Positions 34,795-47,200 are shown, counted from the first letter of the stretch. The stretch is 64,000 bases of DNA from Dipteris shenzhenensis (GCA_047967505.1 CM106541.1); one strand, 5' to 3'. The notes: generated by a model from the sequence alone, not told the origin. Numbers and translations: made by a program.

Positions 34795-34921
34795 AAAGAT
34801 AGAGATAGAAAGATAGGTGGATGAATGGATTGATGGATGGATATATATAGATAGATAGAAAGATGGATGGATAGATGGATAGATAGATACATACGTACGT
34901 ACGTACGTACATACACACACA

Positions 34922-34971
<50 letters not shown>

Positions 34972-34989
34972 GAGAGAGAGAGAGAGATG
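34795..34989. repeat. Compound microsatellite (GATA/GATG, ACGT, AC-GT, TA, GA)
   Basis: A run of GATA and GATG tetramers passes into self-complementary ACGTACGT repeats, then an (AC)n block followed directly by (GT)n of about 45 bases, then TATA and (GA)n. The AC and GT blocks and the ACGT block are inverted repeats that could fold into hairpins. A long open frame here is only a by-product of the repetition. Confidence 0.95.
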
Positions 34990-35486
34990 TATTACAATCT
35001 TCATGTGTGAATTAACTGTATAGCACTAGCCCAACCAAAGGCTAGTTGGGAAATCAAAGTGTGTGTTTAGATTAAAAAGTCCCATCAATAATTGAGCCAT
35101 ATAATTAATTCCATCAATTGAATTAAAAAACGAGAAACATGTAAGGAAAAAATGTTTGAGACATCTAAGTTGAAAAATGCTACAACTAGAGTTTGCAAAC
35201 ATTTCGACCAAAAACATACAAATGAAGAAAGATGTCGAATCCTCAGGCAGTCCACGTTTCGCGGTCATGGTCTACTTCTTGCCACCATCCAAACAAACGT
35301 TAGAATATCATAGCTACGTTTGGGTAGATAGGTAATGCTCGTTTTCCCCGGCTTGTTATTGCTTTACCTAGGAATATAGACAACCATATGGATTCTCAGA
35401 TAATTAAAAAAAGTATAAGTCAGATCTAGACTCGAAAATTCAGACTATCGCCTCCTAGGACTTTGTGGCTCCATATGCAAGCTTGA
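34990..35486. other. Unassigned DNA
   Basis: No gene or repeat was recognised in this 0.5 kb. Confidence 0.5.
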
Positions 35487-36700
35487 TCACATATTGATGT
35501 GCAAGCTTGACCACATATGGATGTGCAACTTCTGCACAAGAGAAGCATCAATGGAATTGTGATATACTACCATCATCAAACAAACATGAACTGAATGCCC
35601 ATCGACCCAACCCACCATATGGACTAAGTCATGGGGTCCAAACAAAGTAGCATTGAAATGGCATTTCTCACAATTTATATTAGAAGAAAAGACATTCAAA
35701 CTAGCAGTGACAGGGATTACCTAGAGTACAAGACTTAAATCAAATGGACAACTGCTTTGCCCTTGCCCTAGAATAGCGTTCGAGACATGACCTAATTTAG
35801 TGCATTTAGACCAGAGTCCCTTTTCCCGAGGCTTCTTGGCAAGAGACCCTGATGTCTGCTTATCACAAATAGCATTTCCAGGTTTGTAGTTGTTGGCTTG
35901 GTGGTTGTTAGGGTTATTTTTCCATTGATGCTTCCCACTTTGTTCGGCAGGCAAAGACTAAGAATCCTTGTGCATCGCAAGAGTACTATAGTCTATCATA
36001 GACCTTTGCAAAGTGGATAGCTTGATCAAGCATCACCACCTTATTTCTCCTGATCTCGTATTGAAATTCTTTCAATAGACTACAAACAAAGTATAAGCGT
36101 GGTGTTGCTGATTGAATTCAGGAATTTTAGAAGTAATTTCCTGAAACTCCTAGATAAACGTATCCAGAGGCTTGTCACCTTTATTGAGGGTCTGGAGTTA
36201 TCAAACTCATCAGGCTTCTGTAATAATTCTACGGTGAAGGCCTGACAAAACGTTGCCCAAGTAGTGGGTGCAGAAGGCTTCACCTTCGAATCTTGCCACC
36301 ACGCAAAGGCCTTCCCTTGGAGATACATCTCCACAACGGTAGCACAAATATGATCAGGATAGTTTGTTATGGCAAGATGTGCCTCCCACCTACTCAGCCA
36401 GGATCGCACATAATCCAGCGGACATCCCTTCTTCTCCCCTGAGTACACCTTGGGAGAATATCAATATGCACACGCTGTGCCTTGTGAGTCTGTTGCAACA
36501 ACGATAACTGCTGCTTTGCAGTTTGCATTTTAGAAAACCTTTTCAAGGCTTGAGCATTGATTTGCACTATCTGCACCGAAGGTGGGGCAGAAGGTCCAGG
36601 GGTACTAGGTGGCGGAGTTCCTTTGCTAGAAGTTTGCTCCATACCAAGCCATAAGCTGCTCAAAGCATGCATGAGACCGAAATTCAACATGCAAGAGATT
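35487..36700 (-). pseudogene. Ty3-like retrotransposon gag and protease remnant
   Basis: Read leftward, a start near 36643 (MEQTSSKGTPPPSTPG) leads to a gag domain with VRSWLSRWEAHLAITNY, EMYLQGKAFAWWQDSKV and TWATFCQAFTVEL. This pattern of spaced tryptophans is typical of the Ty3-type retrotransposon gag family. A frameshift separates the first part from the second near 36430. Further left come a lysine-rich stretch and a knuckle-like CTKLGHVSNA (near 35800), then protease-like wording (GWVDGHSVHV, then HNSIDASLV) near 35530-35640. Integrase and RT were not found to the left, so only the 5' half is present. Confidence 0.72.
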
Positions 36701-36744
36701 ACAATCAATCTATACAAGAGATTTAAAAAAGAAACAACATGCAT

Positions 36745-38990
36745 GTGGCTGAAATAGACTTAGAAGGAGAATTCGAATCAGAAATAACATATTTGGATTG
36801 CATGTGTGTACAACACATGCTTCTTGATCAAGAAATCCAACATGATACCTGGAACTACATGCAAGAGAAAGGATGCAAAGGACAGCACACACAATAGTAT
36901 TCAACAACGCCTTTCTTTGTCGAAAAGAGTTGGATTCATGCGAGACATTGCAGGCTAGAAGATGGTTAAAGCAACAAGCCTGCTGAATACCAAAAGCTGA
37001 TAGAGTAGGTAAAGTAGAGAGTGACAAAATAGGCAACTTTCAAAAGTAGAGGTGGTGCTTGAATTTCAGTAAAGTGATGAATGCATGTGCGGCTAAGTGG
37101 CTGGAGCACATGCATGCACAATCATGCATGCCATGTGGTTTTCCTACCTTTAAAGGCTGAACTACAGATATCTTTAGAATGACAGTAACATTTAGAACTA
37201 AGTACCCTTACAAAAAGTATGTTCTAAAAGTATCTTTATAACAAAAATGGACTGTAACTAAAAGTAAAGTTCTTTTAGTAAGTACTTTTGGGCACATGCA
37301 ACAGCATGCCACTTCCACGTACCTTTGCAACTGTAGATCCCTTAGGATCACTCCTAAGCTAGAGGCCAGACAACCCTCTGACCATAGTCCATTCCAAGTA
37401 AGACTATGTGTACCATACCACGCAGCCCCATCTATGCACAGATATCGTTAGGGAGACACAGGCCTGGACATTGCTCTCAACCTAGCTGTATTCTTGGAAC
37501 ACCCTACTCCTAAGAATGACTCTTGAGTAATGGCTTTCACTTATATAGATAGATGGTGTCTTAGGTGTCTCAAACCTAGGACTACCCTTAGTATACCAAA
37601 GGTACCACTTGTCCTAACTGTCCCGAGGTAGGATACATGACCATAGGTTAACGTGATCTCCATAACACTAGCCACGTTATGTGCAGACGTGGACATAACA
37701 AGGAACCCATCCAGACACTTTGGGACTACATCCATCTATCTTGAGACCCAAGCTCTTGATGAGCTCATCTCACACACGAAACCAAGGCCACTGTGGCGTC
37801 CTTCAATGGATCCCTAGTCTCGTACACATAGTCCTTAAATTGGGTGAAGGACCACGAGCTCCAGTGTCACACAATGGTTTTGCAACTGATGTCAAATGCC
37901 TATGCAATGAAGCCTCCCCTTGTGCCTCTTTAGAGAATTGTCACCTCACCCATTATTGAATCGCCGATGAAATGCAAAGAGAATACTAACGTTGAGTTTA
38001 CCTCCTCATGTCTATTGCAGTCCTGTCTTTGCAGTTCGCATGCTGATTACATATGATCTGAAACTCTTTGGAAGCATATTCAGCAGGAGGGTTGCCACGG
38101 GTTGAGTGTTCATCTTTTGAGCTACTACAGCAAGGTGGCCTGTAATTGCCTTCATTTTGGCACACGTCATTGATGCCAGAGTCAATTCCTTCACTCAAAG
38201 CGTCTGTAGATCGCTTGTCACACAAGTAGATATAGAGACACAAAAATCTGTGAAGAACTCGGCAAGATAGGCAACCAAACATTTATTACCATGCTGCACA
38301 AAGTGTGGACTGCTCTAGCACAATAGCTGTTATAAAGAGTCATCTACGTAGGCAGCCAAGGGGCAGACCTACCTGCAGCCAAGATGCTAGACCAACTGAG
38401 CACTAGATAGGGGACACAAATGGCTCCTATATCTGCTGAGTCACTAGCTCGAGAAGGCGTTGAATGAGGTAGATCTGTGCCGACCCAGCTCTAGATGACC
38501 CTTGCCCTAGATGCGTCCTGGCTTAGCCTTCTTTGCTGGCCCTACAGATGGCGTCCATTACATTTGACTGCTAGGCAGCCCAACAGGGCCCCTGGTCGGG
38601 TCTGGACACAGGGCATACCAGCCCTGTAAATGCCTCCATGCACATGTCTTCCAGCTCTTATAACTGGGCTCCAGATCTGCCCATTATAAACCCCGGTTCC
38701 CCCTCACACCCACCCACCCCCACACCCCCCGCCCGGGGAGAATTCGAGACGAGTGGTCCCTATAAAGGAATCTCGCTCACATCTAAGTGGCGTTAGCTCG
38801 GTCAACGGAGGTGATGATGAGCACCTCAAGTGCCTATGTGGATTCTCAATTAGGAATCAAGTCTGCTTTATCTTCTTGAATCTATTTCCGCCTTTCTTTG
38901 AATCTGCATTTTGGCAGTGATTAAAGGCCAGCTAAGTCATGTAGAAGGAACTATTGGTTGCCTTATGTTATTAAGACTCTTTTGGGAAGA
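36745..38990. other. Unassigned DNA, probably retrotransposon leader or LTR
   Basis: This lies upstream (to the right) of the minus-strand Ty3-like gag, where its leader and 5' LTR would be expected. I could not find matching ends or a primer-binding site. Short C-rich runs (cacccacccacccccacacc) occur near 38710. No gene was recognised. Confidence 0.4.
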
Positions 38991-38995
38991 ACTTG

Positions 38996-39150
38996 TGACA
39001 GAACCCTTCTTTTGGCACCTGACTCCTGCATATTCTTGGTAGTTTTAGCTAAGCATTTTGCCAATACTGTGACTTGTTGTGATAGAACCCTTCTTTTGGC
39101 ACCTGACTCCTGCGTATTCTTGGTAGTTTTAGCTAAGCATTTTGCCAATG
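38996..39150 (+). repeat. 84-bp tandem duplication
   Basis: The segment beginning agaacccttcttttggcacc and ending aagcattttgccaat occurs at 39001 and again at 39085 with one or two differences. Confidence 0.92.
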
Positions 39151-39664
39151 CACAGTATTCTGAGAATCCGACGTCCCTTCCTGTAGAGATGTAGCATTAC
39201 AAAAAGGTTGAGAATTCCGCACTCTCTTACTTGAGTAGACACCAGCTTGCTACTAGAATGTGTAAGCTAGCCCCATGTAATTCTCCCAATGGAGACACTA
39301 AGCCATACGCTAGTCATTAGTGCAATTAGAAGGAAGATGCCATTTGGGTCACGGACACATTGGACTATTATGTTGCACCTTACTTCTATCCTTCCTCCTA
39401 AGTAGAAGACTTCTTGGCATTGAATGCACCTCTCCACAAATTTTGGAAAGTCATTGTATGTGAAAGTACGTCCTTTGTATTAGCTGCAAGGCGTTGTCTT
39501 TTTCAAAGTGCCCTGCCATGCCACCTGACTCCTGAGTATGATGCATAATGGTTCACTCACACATTGACCCTCTTGAAATGCATTCTACTTCCCCTTGAAC
39601 AAGAGCCCACCCTGAACCAAGTCCTCTTGGTATGATTCTACATTCACCATGCTTCGGCTCACAC

Positions 39665-39851
39665 AATCCCTGTACGCTTTTCCAAAGTCTTCAGCTTTAG
39701 CTTACAATTCCTTCACCCGCTAAAACCAGTCATCTCATGCAGCTCCCTTCTCCTAGCTTGGGCCTTGTACAATTTTCCAAAGTCTTCATCCTCAACAAAA
39801 TTCCTTCACTGGCTAAAATCCAGTCATCTCATGCAGCTCCCTTCCCCTATA
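39665..39851 (+). repeat. About 97-bp tandem duplication
   Basis: Two diverged copies share ttttccaaagtcttca, attccttcac and ccagtcatctcatgcagctc. Confidence 0.8.
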
Positions 39852-40679
39852 GTTCCCTTCTTCATGGTGACCAATATTTCTCTTCTCCTACTTAATGCAT
39901 CATCCTCTTTATTTGTGAGTCCTAATGTATGCTTGAACACAAAGGTATATGCTTGCAAAAAGCTTACCCATTTGGCATGCCTCAGCTATAGCTTCTCCTA
40001 GAGTTGTAGTGGATGTCAATGCTTGATGATTTCTATACAGAACAAACTTTTTAGGAATTAAGCTCTATCTCCACTGCTTCAATTCTTGCACAACGGCATA
40101 TGTAACTCTTGATCATATGTGCACTACCTTTTCGCCACTTCTCGCTGAAAAATGCAACATGTCTTCCCTCTTGAAGACTAGGTTGCATTATTTGAGTTCA
40201 ATGGCTCATATTATCTATGTGATTTTTGAATTCATTACACAAAGGGTACTATTAGTTGATGACATTGCACCTCACCACGTAAGCAAATTTGGGGGTCCTC
40301 GAATTAATATGTATTTTGTACAAAACATATTTCATACGAAAATGTATATTGGTCCAAAAATACCCAAAAAGTAAAGTCAAGTCATGGGCTTTGGAACTCA
40401 AGTCAAGCAATCTAGAACTCAACTTCTTGACCTAAAATTCCACGTACCCTACAATTGCTAGACTACACGCATATGTTCAAGATCAATATGCAATGCTGAT
40501 GAGCATGAATACATTTGCAAAATCTAAAAGTTTTTGAACTCAAGTTCTTGATCTTGAACTTTATTAATAAGGAATGTGAACTTGAGCTATTTAAAGGCTT
40601 GAGCTATCCAAAGTCTATTGAAGACGCTGCTGCTCCTCCCTGCTTCACATTGCTCCCTACCCCTCTCTACACTTCAGCC
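39852..40679. other. Unassigned DNA
   Basis: No coding region or repeat that I can support was seen here. Confidence 0.5.
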
Positions 40680-40830
40680 CAGCCCTCTCCTCTCCCTCTC
40701 CCTCTCCCTCTCCCTCTCCCTCTCCCTCAGCCCTTCCCTTCCCCTCCCTCTCCTCAGCCCTTCCCTTCCCCTCCCTCCCCGCCTACCCCCTCCCTCTCTC
40801 AGCCTGCCTATTTGCCCCCCTCCCCGCCCT
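40680..40830. repeat. CT-rich low-complexity tract
   Basis: A (ccctct)n block at about 40685-40728 is followed by C/T-rich sequence. Proline/leucine/serine-rich frames here are artefacts of composition. Confidence 0.92.
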
Positions 40831-40899
40831 CCAGTCCCCTCAAGTTGAACATTTTTGCAATGTATTTCTAGGAAGCCTTAGATCATTGATTTCTTGAGC

Positions 40900-41025
40900 C
40901 TCACTCTCATGTTTCTCCAATTATAGTAAGAGTCCTTGGACCTAGACCTTTAGCTATATTTCAAAGTATCCCATGCCTCCTTTGTCGTATTTGCATCCTG
41001 AATATGCACAATCATGGAGTCCGAA
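40900..41025 (-). pseudogene. Copia gag fragment (family E)
   Basis: On the minus strand the sequence reads MIVHIQDANTTKEAWDTL, the conserved core of a copia gag (UBN2). It matches the gag at 62076-62429, which has the same segment with small differences. It stops at about 41030, where a plus-strand integrase fragment of another copia family begins. Confidence 0.75.
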
Positions 41026-41031
41026 ATACTA

Positions 41032-42505
41032 CAAAATGGCACAAGAGATATGGACATGTCGATACAAAAGCTTGATAGAGCACAGAAATCAGAATATGGC
41101 AATTGGAATTCCTAAGCTTTAGGTTCTTGGAAAAGTTTGCGAAGCATGCTGCTTCGATAAACAAAAGCAAACCAACTTTGGCAGAAGCATCTCTCAAGCA
41201 ATAGGTATTCTTGATTTGATACATACAGATGTATGGGGTTACGCTGAGACCCACGGCATCAATGCTTCACTTTACTACTTGACTTTCATCGATGACTATA
41301 ACAGATATTGTTAGGTCTACTTTCTGAACGAGAAATCTAAAGTGTTTTTTAGATTTTAAGAATTCAAAGCCATGGTTGAAAACCAGACAGGTAGAAAGAT
41401 CAAAGTCATGAGATCAACCAAAGGAGGTAAATACATGTCTTCAGCATTCATGAATTTTTGTAGAAGTAACGGCATTCAAAGATAATTGACATGTGCATAT
41501 ACACCTTAGTAGAATGCAAGAGCTGAATGGAAGAATGGTACTTTAGCGGATAGTGCTAGAGCAATGCTAAGTGAGAAGCATCTTCCGAATCAGTATTGGG
41601 CATAAGCAATAGCCACTGCAAACTACTTGCTTAATCGCCTTCCTACCAAACCGATTCAGGGTATGACACCTTATGAAGCATTCACTAGATACAAGCCACG
41701 CATTGGGCATCTCCGCATATTTGGTTGCATAGCATATGCTTACATACATGACGATCATTGCAGAAAATTGGATGCAAAGTCATGCAAATGCATCATGGTT
41801 GGCTACAGTGAAGAAAGCAAAGCATAGAAGTTGTATGATCCCGCCAATCACAAGATCATTATCTCCAGAGATGTAATCTTTGATGAGGAATCAGAATGGA
41901 TGACATCAAATACACATGAGATAAACACATCAATTACACAATCATCTCCAGAAAAGGTTAATGAAGAGGAGCAAGAATTGCCAGAAGCACCTCAAGAAGA
42001 GCCACAGCAACTCAGACGGTCTATTAGGAAAAGTAGACCACCTGCTAGATTGACATATGCTTAAAAAGACAAAATAATTTAGGTTGAAATCACTAATTAT
42101 GCTCTTATGAGTATCATCATGGCTACATAACAGTCAGTGTACTTCGAAGACATAGTTGACAAGCCAAAATGGCAAACTGCTATGAATGAAGAAATGGAAG
42201 CTTTGTACAAGAATAACACTTAAAAATTATGCGATCTTCCACAAGGAAAAAAGGCTATCGCAAACAAATGGGTTTACAAAGTGAAGTACAATTCAGATGG
42301 AAGCATTGAATGATACAAAGCTAGACTAGTTGCAAAAGGATTTGCTCAGCAATATGGTAAAGGCTATGATGAGACTTATGCTCCAGTAGAAAATATGGAT
42401 TCCATACGGTTCTTGATATCACTAGCAACACTCAGCATATGGAATGCGTACCAACTCAATGTCAAGAATTCTTTTCTCAATGTTTACCTAGACAAGGAAG
42501 TTTAG
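41032..42505 (+). pseudogene. Copia integrase and partial reverse transcriptase
   Basis: Starting at the pre-integrase region (GGCACAAGAGATATGG, as at 24251), the fragment runs through the integrase. Its best preserved part is LNRLPTKPIQGMTPYEAFTR (41630) to KIIISRDVIFDEESEW (41897). It continues into the RT N-terminus (MNEEMEALYKNNT, YNSDGSIE, YDETYAPVENMDSI) with stops in between. It ends near 42500 inside the RT. The remaining RT and all RNase H are deleted, and the sequence jumps to the 3' end of the element. It belongs to the family of copia C and preserves the integrase/RT junction lost there. Confidence 0.87.
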
Positions 42506-42542
42506 GGACGGCCTACTTGATGATGTTGATCTTTAGGAAAGG

Positions 42543-42773
42543 TGTTGAGAAACCATGCTTAATATCATATACTTGATTTATGCATAGCACTAACCCAATA
42601 GAGTGCAATAAAGGAAAGAGTCTAATGCCTTAACCCTAACCCTAAAAGGATTTGTATATAGTCTACACTTTAAACAAAATCTAGTGTATAGTTAGGCATT
42701 TGTGGTGTGCTCTCTAGTTGTGTCCTCTCTCCTCATCTTCACTCTTCTCCTATCCCCTCTTCATATTTTGTCA
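42543..42773 (+). repeat. LTR of the copia fragment, telomere-like motif
   Basis: It starts TGTTGAGAAACC after gatctttaggaaagg and ends TTTGTCA. It contains taaccctaaccctaaaagga (42631-42650) and is closely similar to 27944-28195. Confidence 0.78.
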
Positions 42774-43103
42774 CTACCTAGCTAAAACAATGATGGTATG
42801 GCCACAAAGGTGTGCCATATGCAGTCTCCCATTGGATGTTGGCCGATGCCTACCCAAATTCAGATTAGCTAGAGTCAGATGAGCTAGACTTGTAACAATT
42901 GACACCCTAGACTCCATTGAGCAGTCCTCATAGAATCGCTTTTCCATTTAGCATCACTATGATTATTGCAATGTTCTCATCCTAAACCAATACTTCTAGA
43001 CCATTTGGTGGAAAATTGAGATGTGTGGCATAGACAATCAAATTGGCACCCATCGGCATTGTGCCGGTTAGAGCTAGGTCCTTTGGGATTGGTGCCATCA
43101 GCT

Positions 43104-43322
43104 TCTCCAGACATCATGTGTTGATATTTGCATAACACTAACACAAAAGAGTGCTTAAAAGCACAAGGATTAGAATCCATAACCCTAACCCTAAAGGGGT
43201 TTGTATATATTCATTATTTTCAACTAATACCAGATTACAATTAGCTATTTTGTGGTATGATATCTAGCTATGCCCTCTTTCCTCATCTCCACTCTTCTCC
43301 TCTTCCTCTCCATATTTGTTCA
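43104..43322 (+). repeat. Left-truncated LTR of the same copia family
   Basis: Its first bases (catgtgttgatatttgcata) match an internal part of the other two LTRs. It carries ataaccctaaccctaaaggg (43180-43199) and ends TTTGTTCA directly before a primer-binding site, so it was a 5' LTR. Confidence 0.8.
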
Positions 43323-43331
43323 TGGTATCAA
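43323..43331 (+). other. Primer-binding site (initiator tRNA-Met type)
   Basis: TGGTATCAA follows the LTR end immediately. It matches the start of the common plant copia primer-binding site TGGTATCAGAGC. Confidence 0.7.
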
Positions 43332-44745
43332 ATCTCCCTTGCCTTCTGCCGAGGCATTGTGATCATCCTTGTGAGAGACTGTGAGATCAAGATTGAGTGA
43401 TTGAGCATTCATTCTTTCATTCCATTGATGAGAGAAATTGTTATCAATTTTTATTCATTGAGAGGTGTTCATTCTTGAGAGATTTCAGTTCTTTCTATTG
43501 AGTGTTTGTGAGTTTGTTTCTATCTAGTGATTGAGGGAGAGAGTCTCCACTCTCAATGAGAAATACATAGATAGAGAGAAATGCTTTGATTTGAGAGAAA
43601 AAGGTATTTATGAAAAATCCTATCCTATTTTGAGAGATATGTGAGAGTCAATTTTGTGAGAAAGAGAGAGAAATATGGTATCTCTTGTTTTCTCATTGAA
43701 AGAGCTTTGAAGAAGGTCTGATTATATCAACTAGCCTCGACTACAAGCATCTACTACAAGCCTAAAGTACTACCCCCTCCGTGGAGACCCAAACTCCTAG
43801 CCACGATCTAGAACTACAACACCAACAAAGGTAACTTCTACAATACGTCAACAATAATTGTAGCCTCCCACCATGACTTTAGCCGCCAACATCCAAGATG
43901 CAACAAATCTACACCTAAAGTAGCCACACAACTACTATGACATAGCAAGACAATAATGGCACAACATGACTCAACACTACAATCTAAGGTAGTGACTCAC
44001 ACCACAAGCCTAACAGTAAGCCCTCACTCAAAGCAAGCTTAGATAAGGCCCTCGAAGCACTATAGCCATAAAGACAATTACCTATAACTCCAACAGCGCC
44101 TCCATCAATGACTCCACATGAGCAACTGGCTCCCACAAACACATGCAGCAAGCGAATGGATGCATCGATTTTACGAGAAAAAACCTATGATCAGGTTTAT
44201 TTGAGCATGTTTTTCAAGAAATTTAATAAATTGTATTTCTTCAGGAAACATGGTTTTTACACTTTTATTTTCACTAGAACTAGATTGTTTTATTATAATA
44301 ATATACAAACTAGTCAATCATTCATTTTTACATAACATAAATTTTTTAATTCATAGACATCCCTTTGTACCCCTGTTATTACCTAAAAAACGTGTTGAAA
44401 AATAATTTCTTTAAGAAACAACCCTCATAATCAATCTCAATGTAATGATATTATACATATATAATTACTTACTAAACACATTTATATCATATGGCAAGAT
44501 CTTTCTAGTATAACAAGATATTTATGGATAGGTTTCTAAAGAAGTTTAAATTACTATAAATAAGTATTAACTTGGACTTATATATCACTCTCATAAAATA
44601 CATTTAATATTTAATACTATATATGCAAGATTTTTTAAATTATAACTCCATAGATGTTCTCAAATGGGGTTTTTTGATCAATTTGAGTGGTTTAATTACT
44701 ATATTTGGACATTGGATGTGAAAGTTATGTCACTTTTAAAAGTGT
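43332..44745. other. Copia leader, then unassigned AT-rich DNA
   Basis: The first 400 bp are rich in gagagaaat-like purine runs and look like the untranslated leader of a copia element, but no gag follows. From about 44200 the sequence is AT-rich without features that I can name. Confidence 0.5.
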
Positions 44746-44747
44746 TG

Positions 44748-44781
44748 TCCAAGGTAGTTTCACCAGCGAAACTACCTTGGA
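44748..44781. repeat. Perfect 14-bp hairpin with related smaller hairpins downstream
   Basis: The arms tccaaggtagtttc and gaaactaccttgga are exact inverse complements around a 6-base loop (accagc). Two further units follow within 75 bp: gtttc-attggc-gaaac near 44810 and ggtttc-tttgga-gaaacc near 44850. All have a 6-base loop. Confidence 0.85.
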
Positions 44782-44859
44782 AGACCTACTTCAAAGGGGT
44801 TTCATTGGCGAAACTACCTTGATGGCTTGCTTCAATGAGGTTTCTTTGGAGAAACCCTT

Positions 44860-45595
44860 TTATAAAGGTAGGTTGAGAGAGGGTTTTCAATGTCACCCCC
44901 TATTAAGTAAAAGTTGTAAGAAGGATCATGAGGGAATTTTCATAGAGAAGTCTATTCTACATGTGGGTTTCTTCAAAAGCCATCCCATTATGTTACTTAT
45001 GATTCCCAAAGATTCATGCAAAGATTTGTGTATAAAATAAGCATTGCTATAATACTTTGCATATTTCTAAGTGAAACTATGTTTTCTTTCTATCAAAATT
45101 TGTCATATTTTTACATAGTTGGAAGCTCTTTTTTTCCTTCGCTCGGCTCGAAAGATTTTGTTGAAAAATTATCGTCCCCCAAGCGAATGACCAACGACAA
45201 TCAAACATGAATCAGAGGTGTGCAAAAAATGAGAGAATCCATTTAATGCGACCTTCACACCAATGCCAACAACAACGCACGACCACCAAGATGGTCTAGC
45301 GACAGTAACAGCAACAAGTCGGCTCCTACACAACATGTTAGCAAGCCAACAGACCATGCCACAATAACATTGATGAGATGCAATGAGGCAAGGAGATGAA
45401 ACGGGGTCATTTGTTGACAAAATCTTTTAAGATTCCATCAAAATGTCATTAGATTCTAGGAGCTACCTTATCACCAAAGGCCTTGGGTCACCCTGGTGAC
45501 ACATGGCAAAAATACCCAGGTACCACATCATCAATCTTATCCAACTGACAGAAGTTAGTTAATTGTTTTCCACGTATCAACCTTATCATCCATTT
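44860..45595. other. Unassigned DNA
   Basis: No gene or repeat was recognised. Confidence 0.5.
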
Positions 45596-45599
45596 CATC

Positions 45600-45985
45600 A
45601 TAGCTGACTAGACATCCATCTCACCAGACAACTCAGACATTGCCATGTAAGTTGGCCATGTCATCGACCATGTCACCACAATCATCAACTATGTTATCAG
45701 GGCCATCTCACTAGACAATCAAACATTGCCATGTAAGTTGGCCATGTCATCGACCATGTCACCAGGGCTTGTCATCAATGACAAGTCATCTGGGCCATCT
45801 CACTAGACAATCAAACAAGGCATGTCACCACAAGCATCGACCATGTCATCAGGGCCATCTCACTAGACAATCAAACATTACCACGTAAGTTGGCAATGTC
45901 ATCGACCATGCCACGTAAGTTGGCCATGTCATCAACCATGTCACCATGACTTGTCATCAATGACAAGTCATCTGCCACATCATCA
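45600..45985. repeat. Degenerate minisatellite with CCATGTCATCGACCATGTCA units
   Basis: Phrases such as ggccatctcactagacaatc and gccatgtaagttggccatgt recur three to four times in changing order. A palindrome tgacttgtcat-ca-atgacaagtca lies at 45947-45970, with a shorter version at 45768-45785. Confidence 0.8.
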
Positions 45986-45989
45986 TTAC

Positions 45990-46755
45990 CACATGGCACA
46001 TAGTGTCGCACAGTTGCCTCCTCACAGGTATAGTTTGCACACTGATGCAATTCACCTTATTTTACCCCTCCACCTATATCAAGTTGTATCTCTTGATCCT
46101 AGAAGAATTTGAGGGTGCTCCAAAAAGGAAAGTTGCTCGGTTTTTCATTTTCTATGTGATAATCACATCATACTCAAGTTTTGACACTTACAAAATACAA
46201 TTTATAGCCCTAGCATCACATCCACTTCTTGCACACATTGAAGCCTCTACATTGATGCATTTGACCCCGCACACAAAGGGAACAAAAGGAAAAGAAAATA
46301 TTATCTGTTTTCATCACTTGACGGTTGGTCTGTTAGCATAGATTATTTTATCTATAGAGGATAACTCCAAAGCAACCAATTGAAGCTATGCCCAAAAATT
46401 CCTATCGGAGTCAGTTCCTACACTCACATGCGGTTTCACATCATCACATGTCCTGAAACCCCATCTTCCATAACTATGTGAGGAAACTTCAAAGCTTTCA
46501 AGGGTATTGGCAAATTTTTCAGTGGGAACATTTCAATTCATTTCATTTGCATTTACATGCCTTCATTATAAAGCTTATTGGCCATTTTAAAACATTTTTG
46601 CACTCTATTTGAGCCTTGTAAAGCCTCTCGGCTACTCTCGGCATCATTTGCCACCCAAACCTTGTAACAGATTGGAATATATTTTAGTTCTATTTGCACT
46701 AGTAGTTCAGATTGTAGACAATATTTTCACACACTTTGAGTACTATCTTTGCATC
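45990..46755. other. Leader-like DNA before a copia gag
   Basis: The right part (about 46370-46755) resembles 22260-22679, the region before the copia C gag. No LTR or primer-binding site was fixed. Confidence 0.5.
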
Positions 46756-47200
46756 ATGTCTACCTCTAGCAACCTCATTTTAGAGTCATCTTCTGAGTTA
46801 GACAACTCTAACTATGACATATGGGAACATCAAATGGAGATCATTCTTGTACTTCAAGACAAATGCGAGTTTGTAGATCGTTTACACCTAGGCCATCTAG
46901 TGAACCAAGAGAAACTCCCACCATTGTGGTAGCATAAGCAAAAGGGTCTACACTTGCACCAATGATCTCCATATCTACAATAGATCTTGCCATTTCCTGA
47001 GCATAGGCAGAATGAGACAAGAAATACAACTATGCATATCATTTGATTAAGAAAAATATGCAAGATGTCATGCTTGGATAGTTTAACACAATGAAGACAT
47101 CCAAAGAATCACGGGATATGTTTGCATCTTTTTATGAGTCTAAGAATACATCTAGGATTCTCACACTGAGAAACTAAATCAACCAGAGTTTTTACAATAA
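46756..47200 (+). pseudogene. Copia gag fragment related to element C
   Basis: It starts with ATG 46756 (MSTSSNLILESSSELDNSNY). After a stop at about 46930 it continues in broken frames to a KTSKESRDMFASFYESKNT-like segment near 47095-47155. It ends near 47200, where minus-strand copia sequence begins. Confidence 0.82.

Noticed and set aside
34729-35004. 91-residue minus-strand protein with TH and YI repeats
   Set aside because: It is the translation of the compound microsatellite.
40515-40871. Proline/serine/leucine-rich protein
   Set aside because: It is the translation of the CT-rich tract.
44705-45040. 111-residue plus-strand frame
   Set aside because: It has no ATG near its start (it begins with TTG) and its internal repeats come from the hairpin units.
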